Source of the DNA: Treponema sp.
GTDB taxonomy: Bacteria > Spirochaetota > Spirochaetia > Treponematales > Breznakiellaceae
Assembly: GCA_009781475.1 (NCBI GenBank)
Contig: WQYB01000010.1
Span: forward strand, 1-56,748
Direction of reading: 5' to 3'
DNA: 56,748 nt
Translations under genes and position numbers: made by a program
Shown here: positions 1 through 8,865 of the stretch, one piece after another
How the letters are laid out: the number at the start of each line of letters is the position of its first letter
Numbering within the stretch: position 1 is the first letter of the stretch
The notes under the pieces: model-generated
Seen by the model: only the letters and a program-made list of their open reading frames with translations
Told to the model about the DNA's origin: nothing
Databases searched by the model: none

Positions 1-385
1 GCTCCATTGTTGTAGTAACAGTATTAACCTGTCCTGCAATTATTTCGTAATCTGATACCGAACCTGTAGCATACAATGTTCCTTTGTAAATCGCATCAAT
101 ATCTATATCCCATATCCCGGGTTGAATTTTAACCTTTATTGTCGAACTTCCCTTTGATCTGGCAGTTACTTTTTCTCCGCTGGTATTGGTAAATGTAATT
201 ACATACTCCAGTTCTTTTTGTATTTCAGGAGACGGAGGCCAAGCTGTGAGTACAGAGCGGCTTCCCAAATTTATGGATATAGTTACCATATCGCCATCCC
301 CTACAAAACCATCAGGGCACGAAACAAGCGATAATATTAACGCCGCGGTTAATAAAACGAAAAATAATTTATTGTTCTTTTTCAT
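1..385 (-). CDS. Putative lipoprotein, 3' end beyond window
   Basis: Reading leftwards from an ATG at 385, an open frame runs off the window edge, so only the first 128 codons are visible. The N-terminus is a typical lipoprotein signal: Met-Lys-Lys, a hydrophobic core, then L-V-S-C with Cys23 as the likely lipidated residue. The mature part (after CPDGFVGDGD) is rich in Thr, Ser and Val and looks like a beta-sandwich surface domain, but I do not recognise a family. An AAAGGAT ribosome site lies 5' of the ATG. It follows the FecR-domain gene on the same strand with only 26 bases between, so it is probably the third gene of the envelope operon starting at 2776. Confidence 0.7.
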   Translation of the reverse strand, partial: MKKNNKLFFVLLTAALILSLVSCPDGFVGDGDMVTISINLGSRSVLTAWPPSPEIQKELEYVITFTNTSGEKVTARSKGSSTIKVKIQPGIWDIDIDAIYKGTLYATGSVSDYEIIAGQVNTVTTTME

Positions 386-411
386 AATACAATCCTTTTA
401 AAATATCCTTT

Positions 412-1083
412 TTATGGTGAAGTCCAAATGTTAAATTCAAAATCAAGACCCGGAACAGTAAATCCCGGATTACTTGTACCCCTTCTGCCAACCCCTGACC
501 TTCCTGTTCCAATAGGCGAGCGCGGCATTACTTCGCCTGTAATTATTTCAACAGGGCTTTGAACGTTTCCTTCAGCGTTTATCATATTTACGTTTCCGCC
601 TGTTACATTAACCATAAGCCCGTCTGCTCCTCCGTAACCTACGCTTCCGCTGAATACCTGCAGATTATAAGCGTCAATTTCAAAACTAGTACCTCGAACA
701 GACGCTGTTGCGCTGGGAGTTTGAACGGTTAAGTTTGCTCTTGTTCCCGCAGGGGGATTAACTTCAACCCTGACTCTTCCTGCCTGTAAGTTAACATTCA
801 GGTTTTCCGTATCCGCAGTGCTCTGAATTTCAGATAACGTTAATCTTGTTAAAGGACGCACCGTTATTAAACTGCTTCCAATCTCGATAACAGCGCTGCT
901 TCTGAATCCTGTCGATACAATCGTATCTCTTGTTACCTGGCTGCCTGCGCGGGCAGGGCTGAAGGCTTGCGCTCCTGCGGGTTTAAGTTCAACCTCGCCT
1001 GTCAATTCGCGGATTACTCCGTTTTGTGCATAAACAGCAAACGCTATTGTAAAAATTATTAAACTTAAAAAAATTCTTTTCAT
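412..1083 (-). CDS. FecR-domain periplasmic protein
   Basis: This 223-residue protein has a signal peptide (MKRIFLSLIIFTIAFAVYAQ) and a FecR-type beta-rich domain. Visible FecR features are a GVIRELTGEVELKP start, then V-x-x-G-D-like segments, S-S-A-V-I-E-I, and T-P-S-A-T-A-S-V-R-G-T-S-F-E. In many bacteria such domains occur in exported proteins of surface or signalling systems; here there is no sigma factor or FecA beside it, so iron signalling is not implied. I chose ATG 1083 over an in-frame start at 1113 because AGGGAGAT sits just before it and the longer form would overlap the upstream gene. The C-terminal 50 residues are rich in Gly, Arg, Ser and Pro. It is the second gene of the operon starting at 2776. 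Confidence 0.75.
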   Translation of the reverse strand: MKRIFLSLIIFTIAFAVYAQNGVIRELTGEVELKPAGAQAFSPARAGSQVTRDTIVSTGFRSSAVIEIGSSLITVRPLTRLTLSEIQSTADTENLNVNLQAGRVRVEVNPPAGTRANLTVQTPSATASVRGTSFEIDAYNLQVFSGSVGYGGADGLMVNVTGGNVNMINAEGNVQSPVEIITGEVMPRSPIGTGRSGVGRRGTSNPGFTVPGLDFEFNIWTSP

Positions 1084-1099
1084 AATATCTCCCTTTTTC

Positions 1100-2776
1100 T
1101 TAATACAATGCAAATATTGAAGTTAAATCAACACGCCATACAGACCCTGCATCGGACCAGTTATTTCCTAACATTGGTACAAAAACCCCTGCTCCTAAAA
1201 TAAATTGCAAATCAGAAAACGGACTAAAAATTAAACTTGTATATATCTCTGCTCCCAATAAATGTTTTCCCGCTTCCGAAGGCGCTACAATATTACTTTC
1301 AACCGGTGACAAATCATTTCTTGCAAAATAAGAAACGTTAAAACTAGCTCCAAATATATTTGATATACGGGTTTGATAATCAATAGCAAAGGTGGTAAGC
1401 CCTGTTATTTTTGATTTGAATATTTGTCCGTAATAAACGGCTGTAATGGGAATAAAAGCTCCAAAAGAATCGCCGCTTTCGCCGCCGCTTGCATGACGGG
1501 CTGTAAAAGAAAGGACTGCGTTTTTATCGGGAAATGTTTTAAATAATCCAAGTTCGCCTGCGTAGATATAATCCATATTACCGGGTACTTGAGTCAAACC
1601 AAAAGAGCCGCCTAATATTATCGAAAAAGTATTTATTGGTATTCCTATTTTAAGAATAAAATATTGACTGTGAAGCCTTTCATCCTTATCTGTATTCAAA
1701 TCAAATTGACCTACTAATGAAGTGTTAAGCTGAATAATCCCGCCTACAGAAGGATGTTCCCAATTAATTGATGCCACAGCGCGGTACGGAGCAAAATAAG
1801 TATCTGCAAAATTATTTATATCAATGGGAAGCTCGAACAGCGTTTTGTCACTTTCTGTCATGATGATTTGAGCATTATTTTTATAAAGCATTCCTGTAAA
1901 CCAGGCTCCAAGGCTTAAGCGTCCGAAACCGGAAGTATGTGTTATCTGAAATCCGTCTAAAAGGCTGTCGGTCACAAATCCCAAAGGGTCTGTGTACACA
2001 AAACGCCCGAAATTTAATCCCCATCTTCCAAAACGAAAGGACAATTCTGTACGTAATAATTCGGGCAGAACATAAAACTCTTCATCATACCAAAGTGTAA
2101 ACCCGGCAGATACATATAAAAAACCGATGTCCGACAAAATAAAAGAAGCGCGAGGTGTTATACCCAATTTGTAATCCAGGTTTTGATCACCGTCGGCAAA
2201 ATTGCCGTATGCTGTAGTATTCTGTGTAAATAAAATACCAAGATCAAGCGAGGTTGGTTCCATCTTTTCTTTAGTTTCCAGTGTCCGCCTTTCCTGCGCA
2301 TAGGCAGCGGCGGTTTCATCTTCTCTTTCAAGAAAAGCAAAAACTCTGTTTACATAAAAAATAAGCTGCTCACCTGTTATTCTGGTAAACGGATCTACAT
2401 TTCCCTGAACAATATTTTTATAAACAAGCTCACGATAAGCGTAATGGGGGTTTTTTGTAATGGAATACATGATGCCGCCTTCGATGTTAAACGCTTTCAT
2501 TAAAAGCAGGCAGACGGCATCAAGGCGGGCACTGTCTTGGGGATTTATATTTTCAGGGAGCCAGCTTCGTGTGGCTGCAAACCAAAAAGCGTCTTCCTGA
2601 TTAGCTGTCGTAAAAGAGCCGGAGGCTCTAAGTATAAAGCGGGCTGCCTGTGCATAAGAAACTTGACTTGTCGCAAGGAGGTTTTCCATCTCCTGTGCTA
2701 TTGATTGGGAGAATGCTCCGATAGTAAGAGAAGTTAGTATTATTAGTGTAAAAAGCCGAATTTTCATATAATACAT
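1100..2776 (-). CDS. Outer-membrane beta-barrel-type protein with SLH-like N-terminal region
   Basis: This 558-residue protein has a signal peptide ending near AFSQ. Residues about 30-165 are alpha-helical and resemble an S-layer-homology-like region as found in several treponemal envelope proteins. From about residue 175 to the end the sequence alternates polar and aromatic/hydrophobic residues with many Gly and Tyr, as in a transmembrane beta-barrel. No family name can be given with confidence. ATG 2776 is preferred to ATG 2767 because AGAAGGA lies 5 bases upstream of it. A (CT)24 dinucleotide tract begins 16 bases upstream of the start, so expression may switch by slipped-strand mispairing. 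It heads an operon with the FecR-domain and lipoprotein genes. Confidence 0.65.
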   Translation of the reverse strand: MYYMKIRLFTLIILTSLTIGAFSQSIAQEMENLLATSQVSYAQAARFILRASGSFTTANQEDAFWFAATRSWLPENINPQDSARLDAVCLLLMKAFNIEGGIMYSITKNPHYAYRELVYKNIVQGNVDPFTRITGEQLIFYVNRVFAFLEREDETAAAYAQERRTLETKEKMEPTSLDLGILFTQNTTAYGNFADGDQNLDYKLGITPRASFILSDIGFLYVSAGFTLWYDEEFYVLPELLRTELSFRFGRWGLNFGRFVYTDPLGFVTDSLLDGFQITHTSGFGRLSLGAWFTGMLYKNNAQIIMTESDKTLFELPIDINNFADTYFAPYRAVASINWEHPSVGGIIQLNTSLVGQFDLNTDKDERLHSQYFILKIGIPINTFSIILGGSFGLTQVPGNMDYIYAGELGLFKTFPDKNAVLSFTARHASGGESGDSFGAFIPITAVYYGQIFKSKITGLTTFAIDYQTRISNIFGASFNVSYFARNDLSPVESNIVAPSEAGKHLLGAEIYTSLIFSPFSDLQFILGAGVFVPMLGNNWSDAGSVWRVDLTSIFALY

Positions 2777-2790
2777 ATTTTCCTTCTATA

Positions 2791-2844
<54 letters not shown>

Positions 2845-2935
2845 CGAATTTATGTTCATTTTTTCCATCATTGTGACTATTTTACCATTTCTATGTGAAA
2901 ATTGCAAGCCAAATGCAATTGATAGGAAAAATTAA

Positions 2936-2944
2936 TGATATAAT
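2936..2944 (+). promoter_or_regulatory. Extended -10 element before the histidine kinase gene
   Basis: TGA-TATAAT (-10 hexamer at 2939-2944) lies 67 bases before the kinase ATG. The -35 position holds only a weak match (CAATTG at 2916). It fits the extended -10 class, and the leader would be about 60 bases. Confidence 0.35.
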
Positions 2945-3011
2945 TCTTTATGTAATTAATAAATACTACATTTAAAATATTGAAATATATCGCCTGGTCT
3001 GTTAATATAAA

Positions 3012-5657
3012 ATGGTGCTTTTTAAGAATAATCGCAGAAAACGCCTTATCTCACCATTTTTTATCATCTCAATTTTGATAATAGCGTCATTGCTTGTAGT
3101 AATTCCATTAATAACTATTTATATGCTCACGCAAGCGTATGACAAACAGATAAGGGAAGAAACGCATAATGTATCACTTTCAATACAACAGACAGTTCAT
3201 TCATTTATAAACGGTGCTTATAATTTATGTTATGAACTGTCATTAAATCCCAATACGATGATAGCGCCCGCAAGCGGTTATAATGCGGGTGTTTCTCCGA
3301 TACTTGCAAACAGCACTCGGCGTAACAGTTTTTTGGAACTTATTTATGTTACAAATGCCGGGAATGGATGGCAGGTTTCAAGATCGGATGGTACTTTAGG
3401 CGACCGCAGCAGCCGCTGGTGGTTTTTGCAAATAATGGAAACCAGGCAGCCGTTTGTAAGCCGTTCATATATTTCGATAACTACAGGTTTACCGTGTACC
3501 GCTGTATTTATTCCGATGTACAACAATGAAAATGATACGAATGATATGACTCATGTTTTCGGCGCGGATATAAGCCTTATTTATATGCAGGAACTTGTAA
3601 ATAAATTTTCAAATCCTGAAAGCGGGATGTTTTCGTTTATTATCGACGGCGAAGGCGTTGTGATTGCTCATCCCGATAATAAATATATTGAAACGCTTAC
3701 CAATTTTAAAACATTAATACGTACTTCTACTGTAATGGATTTGTCGGGAAATGCTCTTCGCAGTGCAGACGGCAATGTTATTACCGAGGATGAAGAATTT
3801 AATATCTCTGATGGTTTTAAAAGTGCGATCGCTTCGGTTATGAACGGCAAAGACGGTTTTGATATAGTTGATTATAACGATACGACTTATTACATGAGTT
3901 ATGAACCGATTTCTCTTCCGGGTTTTTCGGATTCATGGTCTGTCGTAACACTGCAGGACAGGGATGTTGCAATGAGCGTGGTATCGCGTCTTTTTGTCCA
4001 GGTAACGTTAATAATAATTTTAGTTTTGCTGATTTTTGTTTTCCTTTTTTTCAGATTTCAAAAAAGATTGGCGGCAGAAAGTTCGATGCTTCAGACGATG
4101 ATAGATTCAATTCCCGATCTTATATTCTGCAAGGATTTAAATTTTAATTATTCACGGTGTAATAAAAGTTTATTGGAATATTTTAATATTAAAGATGAAA
4201 ACGATCTTGTCGCAAAAAACGATGAATCGGGGCTTGGAACCTCTGAAAAAACCGCAAATGAATACAGAATAATGGATCATAAAATTATTAAAAAGAATAA
4301 AGTATTTAAATATGAAGAAAATATTACATCTTATGACGGAAAAGTGCGGCTTTTTGAAACAAATAAAATTCCGCTTTTATTAAACGGCAAATCCGTTGGT
4401 ATTATGGGAATTGCCCGTGATATAACGGAGCGTAAGCTCATGGAAGAAGCCGCCCAAAAAGCCAGTAAAGCAAAAAGCGCATTTTTAAGTACAATGAGCC
4501 ATGAAATACGATCTCCGATAAATGCGATAAACGGCATGACGGCAATCGGTAAATTATCAAAAGAAACGGAGAAAAAAGATTACGCATTTGACAAAATAGA
4601 AGCCGCTTCTAAACATTTGCTTGGAATAATAAACGATGTTCTTGATATGTCAAAGATTGAAGCTGATAAACTTGAACTTTCTCCTGTTAGTTTTGAATTC
4701 AGAAAAATGATACAAACAATTGCAGATATCAGTAATTTTCATGTTACACAGCGCCGTCAGAATTTACATATAAAAACCGATGAAGATATTCCCAATACAT
4801 TAATCGGCGACGATCAAAGGCTTTCGCAGGTAATTACAAATCTTTTATTTAACGCTTTTAAATTCACACCCGAAGAAGGTTCAATTTATCTTGATTCGCA
4901 ATTGGTTAAAATAGAAAATAATAATTGTTATTTATCGATCAGTGTTACAGATACGGGAATAGGTATAAAAGAGCAGCAAAAAGAACGGCTTTTCTGGTCT
5001 TTTGAACAGGCAGATGCAAGTACATCCCGTAAATACGGCGGCACTGGTTTAGGTTTACCCATTTCAAAACGTATAGTGGAACTTATGGACGGCGATATTT
5101 GGGTAGAATCGGAAATTGGAAAAGGCAGCAAGTTTACATTTACCGTTCGGTTAGAACAAGGTGAAAAAAACGAAACTGACCGGGAAACAGGAAACGGTAT
5201 TGAAAATAACAGCGGCACTAATGGCGAATTTCTTGATGATTTTTCGGCATATACAATTTTACTTGCGGAAGACATCGAAATAAACCGCGAAATTGTTCTG
5301 GAATTTTTAAAATCTACAAAAATAAATATTGATTGTGCGGAAAACGGAGCGATGGCTGTTCGTTTGTTTTCCAAATCACCTGATAAATACGACATTATTT
5401 TCATGGATCTGCAAATGCCCGAAATGGACGGACTTGAAGCGACCCGCAAAATCAGGGAAATCGAAAACATGTTTTCAAGCATGAGTCTCGCATCAGATGA
5501 AAATCGCAGGAAGCAGATTCCCATTATTGCCATGACAGCAAATGTTTTTAAGGAAGATATCGAAAAATGTCTGGCAGCCGGCATGAACGGCCATGTTGGA
5601 AAACCCGTTGATTTTAACGATGTAATTAATTATATGCGTCAATATCTAAAAAAATAA
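3012..5657 (+). CDS. Hybrid sensor histidine kinase (dCache-PAS-HisKA-HATPase-REC)
   Basis: This 881-residue inner-membrane signalling protein has a transmembrane segment at about 14-37, an extracytoplasmic dCache-like sensor to about 320, a second membrane segment at about 326-348 and a PAS domain at about 357-475. HisKA follows with phospho-acceptor His497 (MSHEIRSPINA), then an HATPase with an N-box (NLLFNAFKFTP), DTGIGI and GGTGLGLPIS. The C-terminal receiver domain has acceptor Asp799 (FMDLQMPEMDG), Lys in GKPVD and the acidic LLAEDIEIN start. All catalytic residues look intact. No partner regulator is adjacent, so output probably passes through a separate phosphotransfer protein or regulator. 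No clear Shine-Dalgarno precedes the ATG. The ligand cannot be told from sequence. Confidence 0.93.
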   Translation: MVLFKNNRRKRLISPFFIISILIIASLLVVIPLITIYMLTQAYDKQIREETHNVSLSIQQTVHSFINGAYNLCYELSLNPNTMIAPASGYNAGVSPILANSTRRNSFLELIYVTNAGNGWQVSRSDGTLGDRSSRWWFLQIMETRQPFVSRSYISITTGLPCTAVFIPMYNNENDTNDMTHVFGADISLIYMQELVNKFSNPESGMFSFIIDGEGVVIAHPDNKYIETLTNFKTLIRTSTVMDLSGNALRSADGNVITEDEEFNISDGFKSAIASVMNGKDGFDIVDYNDTTYYMSYEPISLPGFSDSWSVVTLQDRDVAMSVVSRLFVQVTLIIILVLLIFVFLFFRFQKRLAAESSMLQTMIDSIPDLIFCKDLNFNYSRCNKSLLEYFNIKDENDLVAKNDESGLGTSEKTANEYRIMDHKIIKKNKVFKYEENITSYDGKVRLFETNKIPLLLNGKSVGIMGIARDITERKLMEEAAQKASKAKSAFLSTMSHEIRSPINAINGMTAIGKLSKETEKKDYAFDKIEAASKHLLGIINDVLDMSKIEADKLELSPVSFEFRKMIQTIADISNFHVTQRRQNLHIKTDEDIPNTLIGDDQRLSQVITNLLFNAFKFTPEEGSIYLDSQLVKIENNNCYLSISVTDTGIGIKEQQKERLFWSFEQADASTSRKYGGTGLGLPISKRIVELMDGDIWVESEIGKGSKFTFTVRLEQGEKNETDRETGNGIENNSGTNGEFLDDFSAYTILLAEDIEINREIVLEFLKSTKINIDCAENGAMAVRLFSKSPDKYDIIFMDLQMPEMDGLEATRKIREIENMFSSMSLASDENRRKQIPIIAMTANVFKEDIEKCLAAGMNGHVGKPVDFNDVINYMRQYLKK

Positions 5658-5670
5658 TACTGTAATTCTT

Positions 5671-5707
5671 TGCACCTCTGCGCCTCTGCGAGAGCTCTTC
5701 TTTAAAT
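5671..5707. repeat. Half copy of the CTCTGCG/CTCCGTG foldback repeat
   Basis: TGCACCTCTGCGCCTCTGCG followed by AGAGCTCTTCTTTA matches the right arm of the foldback elements at 12646, 37264 and 47641. No matching left arm is present. It lies between the kinase gene and the fliL promoter. Confidence 0.6.
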
Positions 5708-5756
5708 AAATTCCTTTAAAACATCCCCAAAAACGCCGATGATTTAAGAGAATAAC

Positions 5757-5785
5757 TGTAAATTCATGTAAATTTCTGTTATAAT
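5757..5785 (+). promoter_or_regulatory. Probable promoter of the fliL-fliM-fliY unit
   Basis: A perfect TATAAT at 5780-5785 lies 17 bases after TGTAAA (5757-5762), a 3/6 match to the -35 consensus. The start codon of fliL is 57 bases further on with a strong AGAGGAGG site at 5827-5834. I saw no good sigma-28 (TAAA-N15-GCCGATAA) match here. Confidence 0.4.
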
Positions 5786-5842
5786 CGGTGTGTAACGGCA
5801 TAAAATACCGTAAACCGCCGTAAACTAGAGGAGGTTTTTGGA

Positions 5843-6406
5843 ATGTCTGATAGCGATGATCTTGATCTTGACGGCGGTGATGCTCCGGAATCCGGCGGCT
5901 CTTCCAAGAAAAGAGGCGGAGGTTTAGGTAATCTTTTACCTACCATTTTAAAGTTTGTAGCCATTGGTCTTGGCGCGTTAATTTTTATTGTTACAGTCTC
6001 TATTATAACCTTCAATGTAATGAACAATAGAGGCGCTTCCCAAACTATGATAAATGATCCAAATTCACCATTACTTGGTATAAGACCTGAATTTCAATAT
6101 TACGATAACATCGGATCTATTACTGTTCAAACCAGGGATTTTCCTGTCAGGTCTTCTGTTACAGTGGAAATGATTATTGGTTACGATTTGAATGATTCAA
6201 AAGCAGGCGGCGAGTTAAACAGCCGCCGTTATGAATTACGCGATTTTGTACGCCGTTATTTTACAGGGAAGACAGCAGCAGAATTGGCTCCTGACAGGGA
6301 AGATGCGTTAAAAAGAGAAATTTTGGAAATGTTAAATACTCGTTTCCTGGATTCCAGGGGAGCGCGGCTTATTCTATTTAACAGATTAGATGTAATGGAG
6401 AATTAA
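5843..6406 (+). CDS. fliL: Flagellar basal-body-associated protein FliL
   Basis: This 187-residue protein has an acidic, Gly/Ser-rich cytoplasmic N-terminus (about 1-30), one membrane segment at about 33-58 and a periplasmic FliL domain with the family pattern YDNIGSITV, VEMIIGYD and a C-terminal LDSRGARLILFNRLDVMEN. FliL binds the stator ring and stabilises the MotAB-rotor interaction. Length is normal for treponemal FliL. AGAGGAGG precedes the start. It is the first gene of the cluster here; in most treponemes motA, motB and the hook genes flgD and flgE lie just upstream, but here a kinase gene does. Confidence 0.92.
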   Translation: MSDSDDLDLDGGDAPESGGSSKKRGGGLGNLLPTILKFVAIGLGALIFIVTVSIITFNVMNNRGASQTMINDPNSPLLGIRPEFQYYDNIGSITVQTRDFPVRSSVTVEMIIGYDLNDSKAGGELNSRRYELRDFVRRYFTGKTAAELAPDREDALKREILEMLNTRFLDSRGARLILFNRLDVMEN

Positions 6407-6459
6407 CCCAAACAAACTGTCTTGTCAAGTCAGGGGTATAGGTTTACTATGGAGAGATT

Positions 6460-7488
6460 ATGACAGAAGTTCTGTCCCAGGATGAAATAGATCAATTATT
6501 AACCGCGATAAATGCAGGAGATACAGAGCCCGAGGATTTTAGGCCTGCTGCAGACAGCCGCAAAATAAAGATCTATGACTTTAAACGTCCCGACAAATTC
6601 TCCAAAGAACAAATTCGCACCGTTTCGATTATGCATGAAACTTTTGCACGTTTAACCACAACATCGCTTTCTGCCCAGCTTCGCAGTATGGTTCATGTTC
6701 ACGTAGCTTCGGTAGATCAGCTCACTTACGAAGAATTTATCCGTTCAATTCCAACTCCTACAACTCTTGCAATTATAAATATGGACCCTTTAAAAGGAAA
6801 CGCAATTTTAGAAATAGATCCTGCTATTACATTTTCCATAATTGACCGTCTTTTCGGCGGCACTGGTGAAGGCACAAAATCTCAGCATGAATTAACTGAC
6901 ATCGAGCAGTCTGTAATGGAAGGAATTATCGTTCGTATTCTTGGAAATATGCGCGAAGCCTGGACTACAGTTATCGACCTTCGTCCGCGTCTTGGACAGA
7001 TCGATACCAATCCTCAGTTTGCGCAAATTGTTCCGCCGACAGAAATGGTTGTTCTTGTAACACTGGAAACCAAGGTAGGCGATGTAGAAGGAATGATGAA
7101 CTTCTGTATCCCGTATCTTACAATAGAGCCGATTATCGGCAAACTTTCAGCTCAATTCTGGTATTCATCGGTACGCAGAAATGCGACAACAGAAAACCTC
7201 AATGTTCTAAAGGATAAGCTCGCATCAGTCGATGTTAATGTAACAGCCGAAATTGGAAAGATAAATGTACCTGTACGGGATGTTCTTTCCTTGCAGATTG
7301 GGGATGTAATACGGCTTTATAACACCCGCATTGGCGATCCCTATTCATTAAATATCGGTTCAAGGAAAAAGTTTTTGTGCCGCCCCGGCATTATCGGGAA
7401 AAAGATAGCGGTGCAGATAACACAGAAAATTGATGAGCTTGGACATGAAGAATTTGAAGAGCTTATATCCGAAGGAGACGAATTATGA
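6460..7488 (+). CDS. fliM: Flagellar motor switch protein FliM
   Basis: This 342-residue C-ring protein begins with the CheY-P-binding motif LSQDEIDQLL, followed by the CheC-like middle domain (RLFGGTGEG, LTDIEQSVMEGI) and a C-terminal SpoA/FliN-like domain (ISxGDVI-like LQIGDVIRLYNT). It couples chemotaxis signalling to rotor direction together with FliG and FliY. Length matches FliM in general. GGAGAG precedes the ATG. It is 53 bases downstream of fliL and precedes fliY. Confidence 0.96.
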   Translation: MTEVLSQDEIDQLLTAINAGDTEPEDFRPAADSRKIKIYDFKRPDKFSKEQIRTVSIMHETFARLTTTSLSAQLRSMVHVHVASVDQLTYEEFIRSIPTPTTLAIINMDPLKGNAILEIDPAITFSIIDRLFGGTGEGTKSQHELTDIEQSVMEGIIVRILGNMREAWTTVIDLRPRLGQIDTNPQFAQIVPPTEMVVLVTLETKVGDVEGMMNFCIPYLTIEPIIGKLSAQFWYSSVRRNATTENLNVLKDKLASVDVNVTAEIGKINVPVRDVLSLQIGDVIRLYNTRIGDPYSLNIGSRKKFLCRPGIIGKKIAVQITQKIDELGHEEFEELISEGDEL

Positions 7489-7535
7489 GACTGCGTCTCA
7501 TATTCGATTTTAATTGTGCTGCTATTCAGCAGCAC
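7486..7535 (+). promoter_or_regulatory. Two consecutive hairpins in the fliM-fliY gap
   Basis: The first stem is TGAGAC/GTCTCA with a 3-base loop (7486-7500) and starts at the fliM stop codon. The second is GTGCTGCT/AGCAGCAC with a 4-base loop (7516-7535). Neither is followed by a T-run, so they are not standard terminators. They may be RNA-processing or mRNA-stability elements; the function is inferred only. Confidence 0.5.
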
Positions 7536-7550
7536 TAGAGTGAGGTTATT

Positions 7551-8792
7551 ATGATGTCAGATGGAGCCCTTTCACAAGATGAAATTGATGCACTGTTAGC
7601 CGGTGTAGATTCCTCGTCCATGAGCGGCCTTGGCGGAGGTGCGCCCGCAGCGACAATGACAGCTCCGCCTCCTATGGCAGCATCCGGTTTTGATACAGGC
7701 ACATTAGAAAGATTTTTCTCTTCAACTACCAATGCGTTATCTGCAAATCTTGCAGCTCTTACAGGTGCTTCTGTTACATTGGCAGGACCGGAAGTTTTTT
7801 CGTCTAACCGCGACAGTTTATTAATGCAGCTTCCGGGCATGGTAACATGTATTACTGCAAATTATACATCCGGTTTTCCCGGCGAACATCTTTTCCTTCT
7901 TCCCGAAGAATCAGCAAAATCAATTGCATCTTTGATGACGAAAGAAGAAAATATCCAGCTTGATGAAATGGCAATGTCTGTTATAGGCGAAGTTGTTTCT
8001 CAGATGGTAGGAACTCAAATTACTGCTCTTACAGATAAAACAGGAAATAAATCGATTGCGGCATCTTCTCCGACAGCGGCAAATATTCCCAAAGCGACTG
8101 CCGCATTACCTGCTGGTGAATTTGCTGTAATGAGTTATAATATAGATCTCGGCGACGGCGATGGTCTTTCTCATCAAATGTGGGAAATTCTAGGCTCTGC
8201 TCCGGCAAATGATATTTCCAATGGTCTTGGCGGCAGTTCTGCTTCCGCAGGTATGGGAATGCCAGGCATGGGTCAGGCTATGCCGAATATGGGTGGTATG
8301 CAGGGCATGGGAATGCCAGGCATGGATATGAGCGGTATGGGCATGCAAAATATGGGAATGGGTGGAATGCAAGGTATGGGTATGCAAAATATGGGAATGG
8401 GCGGTATGCAAGGCATGGGAATGGGTATGCCAGGTATGGGTATGGGAATGCCGAATCTTGGACCTACTAATGTACAGCCGGTTCAGTTCCCCAACCTGAT
8501 GCAGCCGCGTCTTGGCGCTCATGAAGCAGGCAACATAGGTCTTATCATGGACGTTTCCATGGAAATGACCGTAGAACTCGGACGCACCCGCAAACTTATT
8601 AAAGAAATCCTTGGAATGGGCGAAGGCACTATCATCGAGCTTGACAAACTTGCCGGTGAACCTGTAGACATTCTTGTAAACCATAAACTTATCGCCAAAG
8701 GCGAAGTAGTAGTTATCGATGAAAACTTCGGTGTGCGCGTAACAGAAATTGTCTCTCCGATGGAACGCATAAATGACATGGGTTACAATTAA
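7551..8792 (+). CDS. fliY: Flagellar motor switch protein FliY (FliN-type), with Met/Gly-rich linker
   Basis: This 413-residue C-ring protein also starts with a CheY-P-binding-type motif (LSQDEIDALL). A CheC-like domain follows (to about 215); its helix reads GEVVSQMVG where the phosphatase family has E-x-x-N, so the catalytic Asn seems replaced by Ser. Residues about 234-304 are almost only Met and Gly with a few Pro, Gln and Asn in GM-GM-GM repeats. The last 80 residues are a SpoA/FliN domain (VSMEMTVELGRT, IIELDKLAGEPVDILVN). GTGAGG precedes the start; ATG 7554 is an equally possible start. A terminator follows, so this is the last gene of the first flagellar unit. Confidence 0.93.
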   Translation: MMSDGALSQDEIDALLAGVDSSSMSGLGGGAPAATMTAPPPMAASGFDTGTLERFFSSTTNALSANLAALTGASVTLAGPEVFSSNRDSLLMQLPGMVTCITANYTSGFPGEHLFLLPEESAKSIASLMTKEENIQLDEMAMSVIGEVVSQMVGTQITALTDKTGNKSIAASSPTAANIPKATAALPAGEFAVMSYNIDLGDGDGLSHQMWEILGSAPANDISNGLGGSSASAGMGMPGMGQAMPNMGGMQGMGMPGMDMSGMGMQNMGMGGMQGMGMQNMGMGGMQGMGMGMPGMGMGMPNLGPTNVQPVQFPNLMQPRLGAHEAGNIGLIMDVSMEMTVELGRTRKLIKEILGMGEGTIIELDKLAGEPVDILVNHKLIAKGEVVVIDENFGVRVTEIVSPMERINDMGYN

Positions 8793-8816
8793 TTTTTATG
8801 CGCCATTTATAGAATG

Positions 8817-8850
8817 AAAAAAAGACTGGGTTATTCCCGGTCTTTTTTTT
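8817..8850 (+). terminator. Rho-independent terminator after fliY
   Basis: AGACTGGG-TTATT-CCCGGTCT forms a stem (one G-T pair), preceded by an A-run and followed by a run of T. It separates fliL-fliM-fliY from the rest of the flagellar genes. The A-run may make it act on both strands. Confidence 0.85.
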
Positions 8851-8859
8851 TGATATAAT
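8851..8859 (+). promoter_or_regulatory. Extended -10 abutting the hydrolase start codon
   Basis: TGA-TATAAT (hexamer 8854-8859) ends 6 bases before ATG 8866. No good -35 and no Shine-Dalgarno are seen, so if active the transcript would start at or next to the A of the ATG (leaderless). Confidence 0.45.
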
Positions 8860-8865
8860 ACAAAT

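Noticed and set aside
4928-5584. Long minus-strand frame of 218 codons opposite the kinase
   Set aside because: Ser-rich antisense shadow of the well-supported HATPase/REC coding region.
5715-5843. Sigma-28 (FliA) promoter before fliL
   Set aside because: No TAAA-N15-GCCGATAA-like sequence; the sigma-70-type TATAAT is the better candidate.
8190-8684. Minus-strand frame with many His-Ser-His-Thr-His repeats, looking like a metal-binding protein
   Set aside because: It is the antisense reading of the Met/Gly codons in fliY (CAT opposite ATG). No ribosome site, and the plus frame is clearly the gene.
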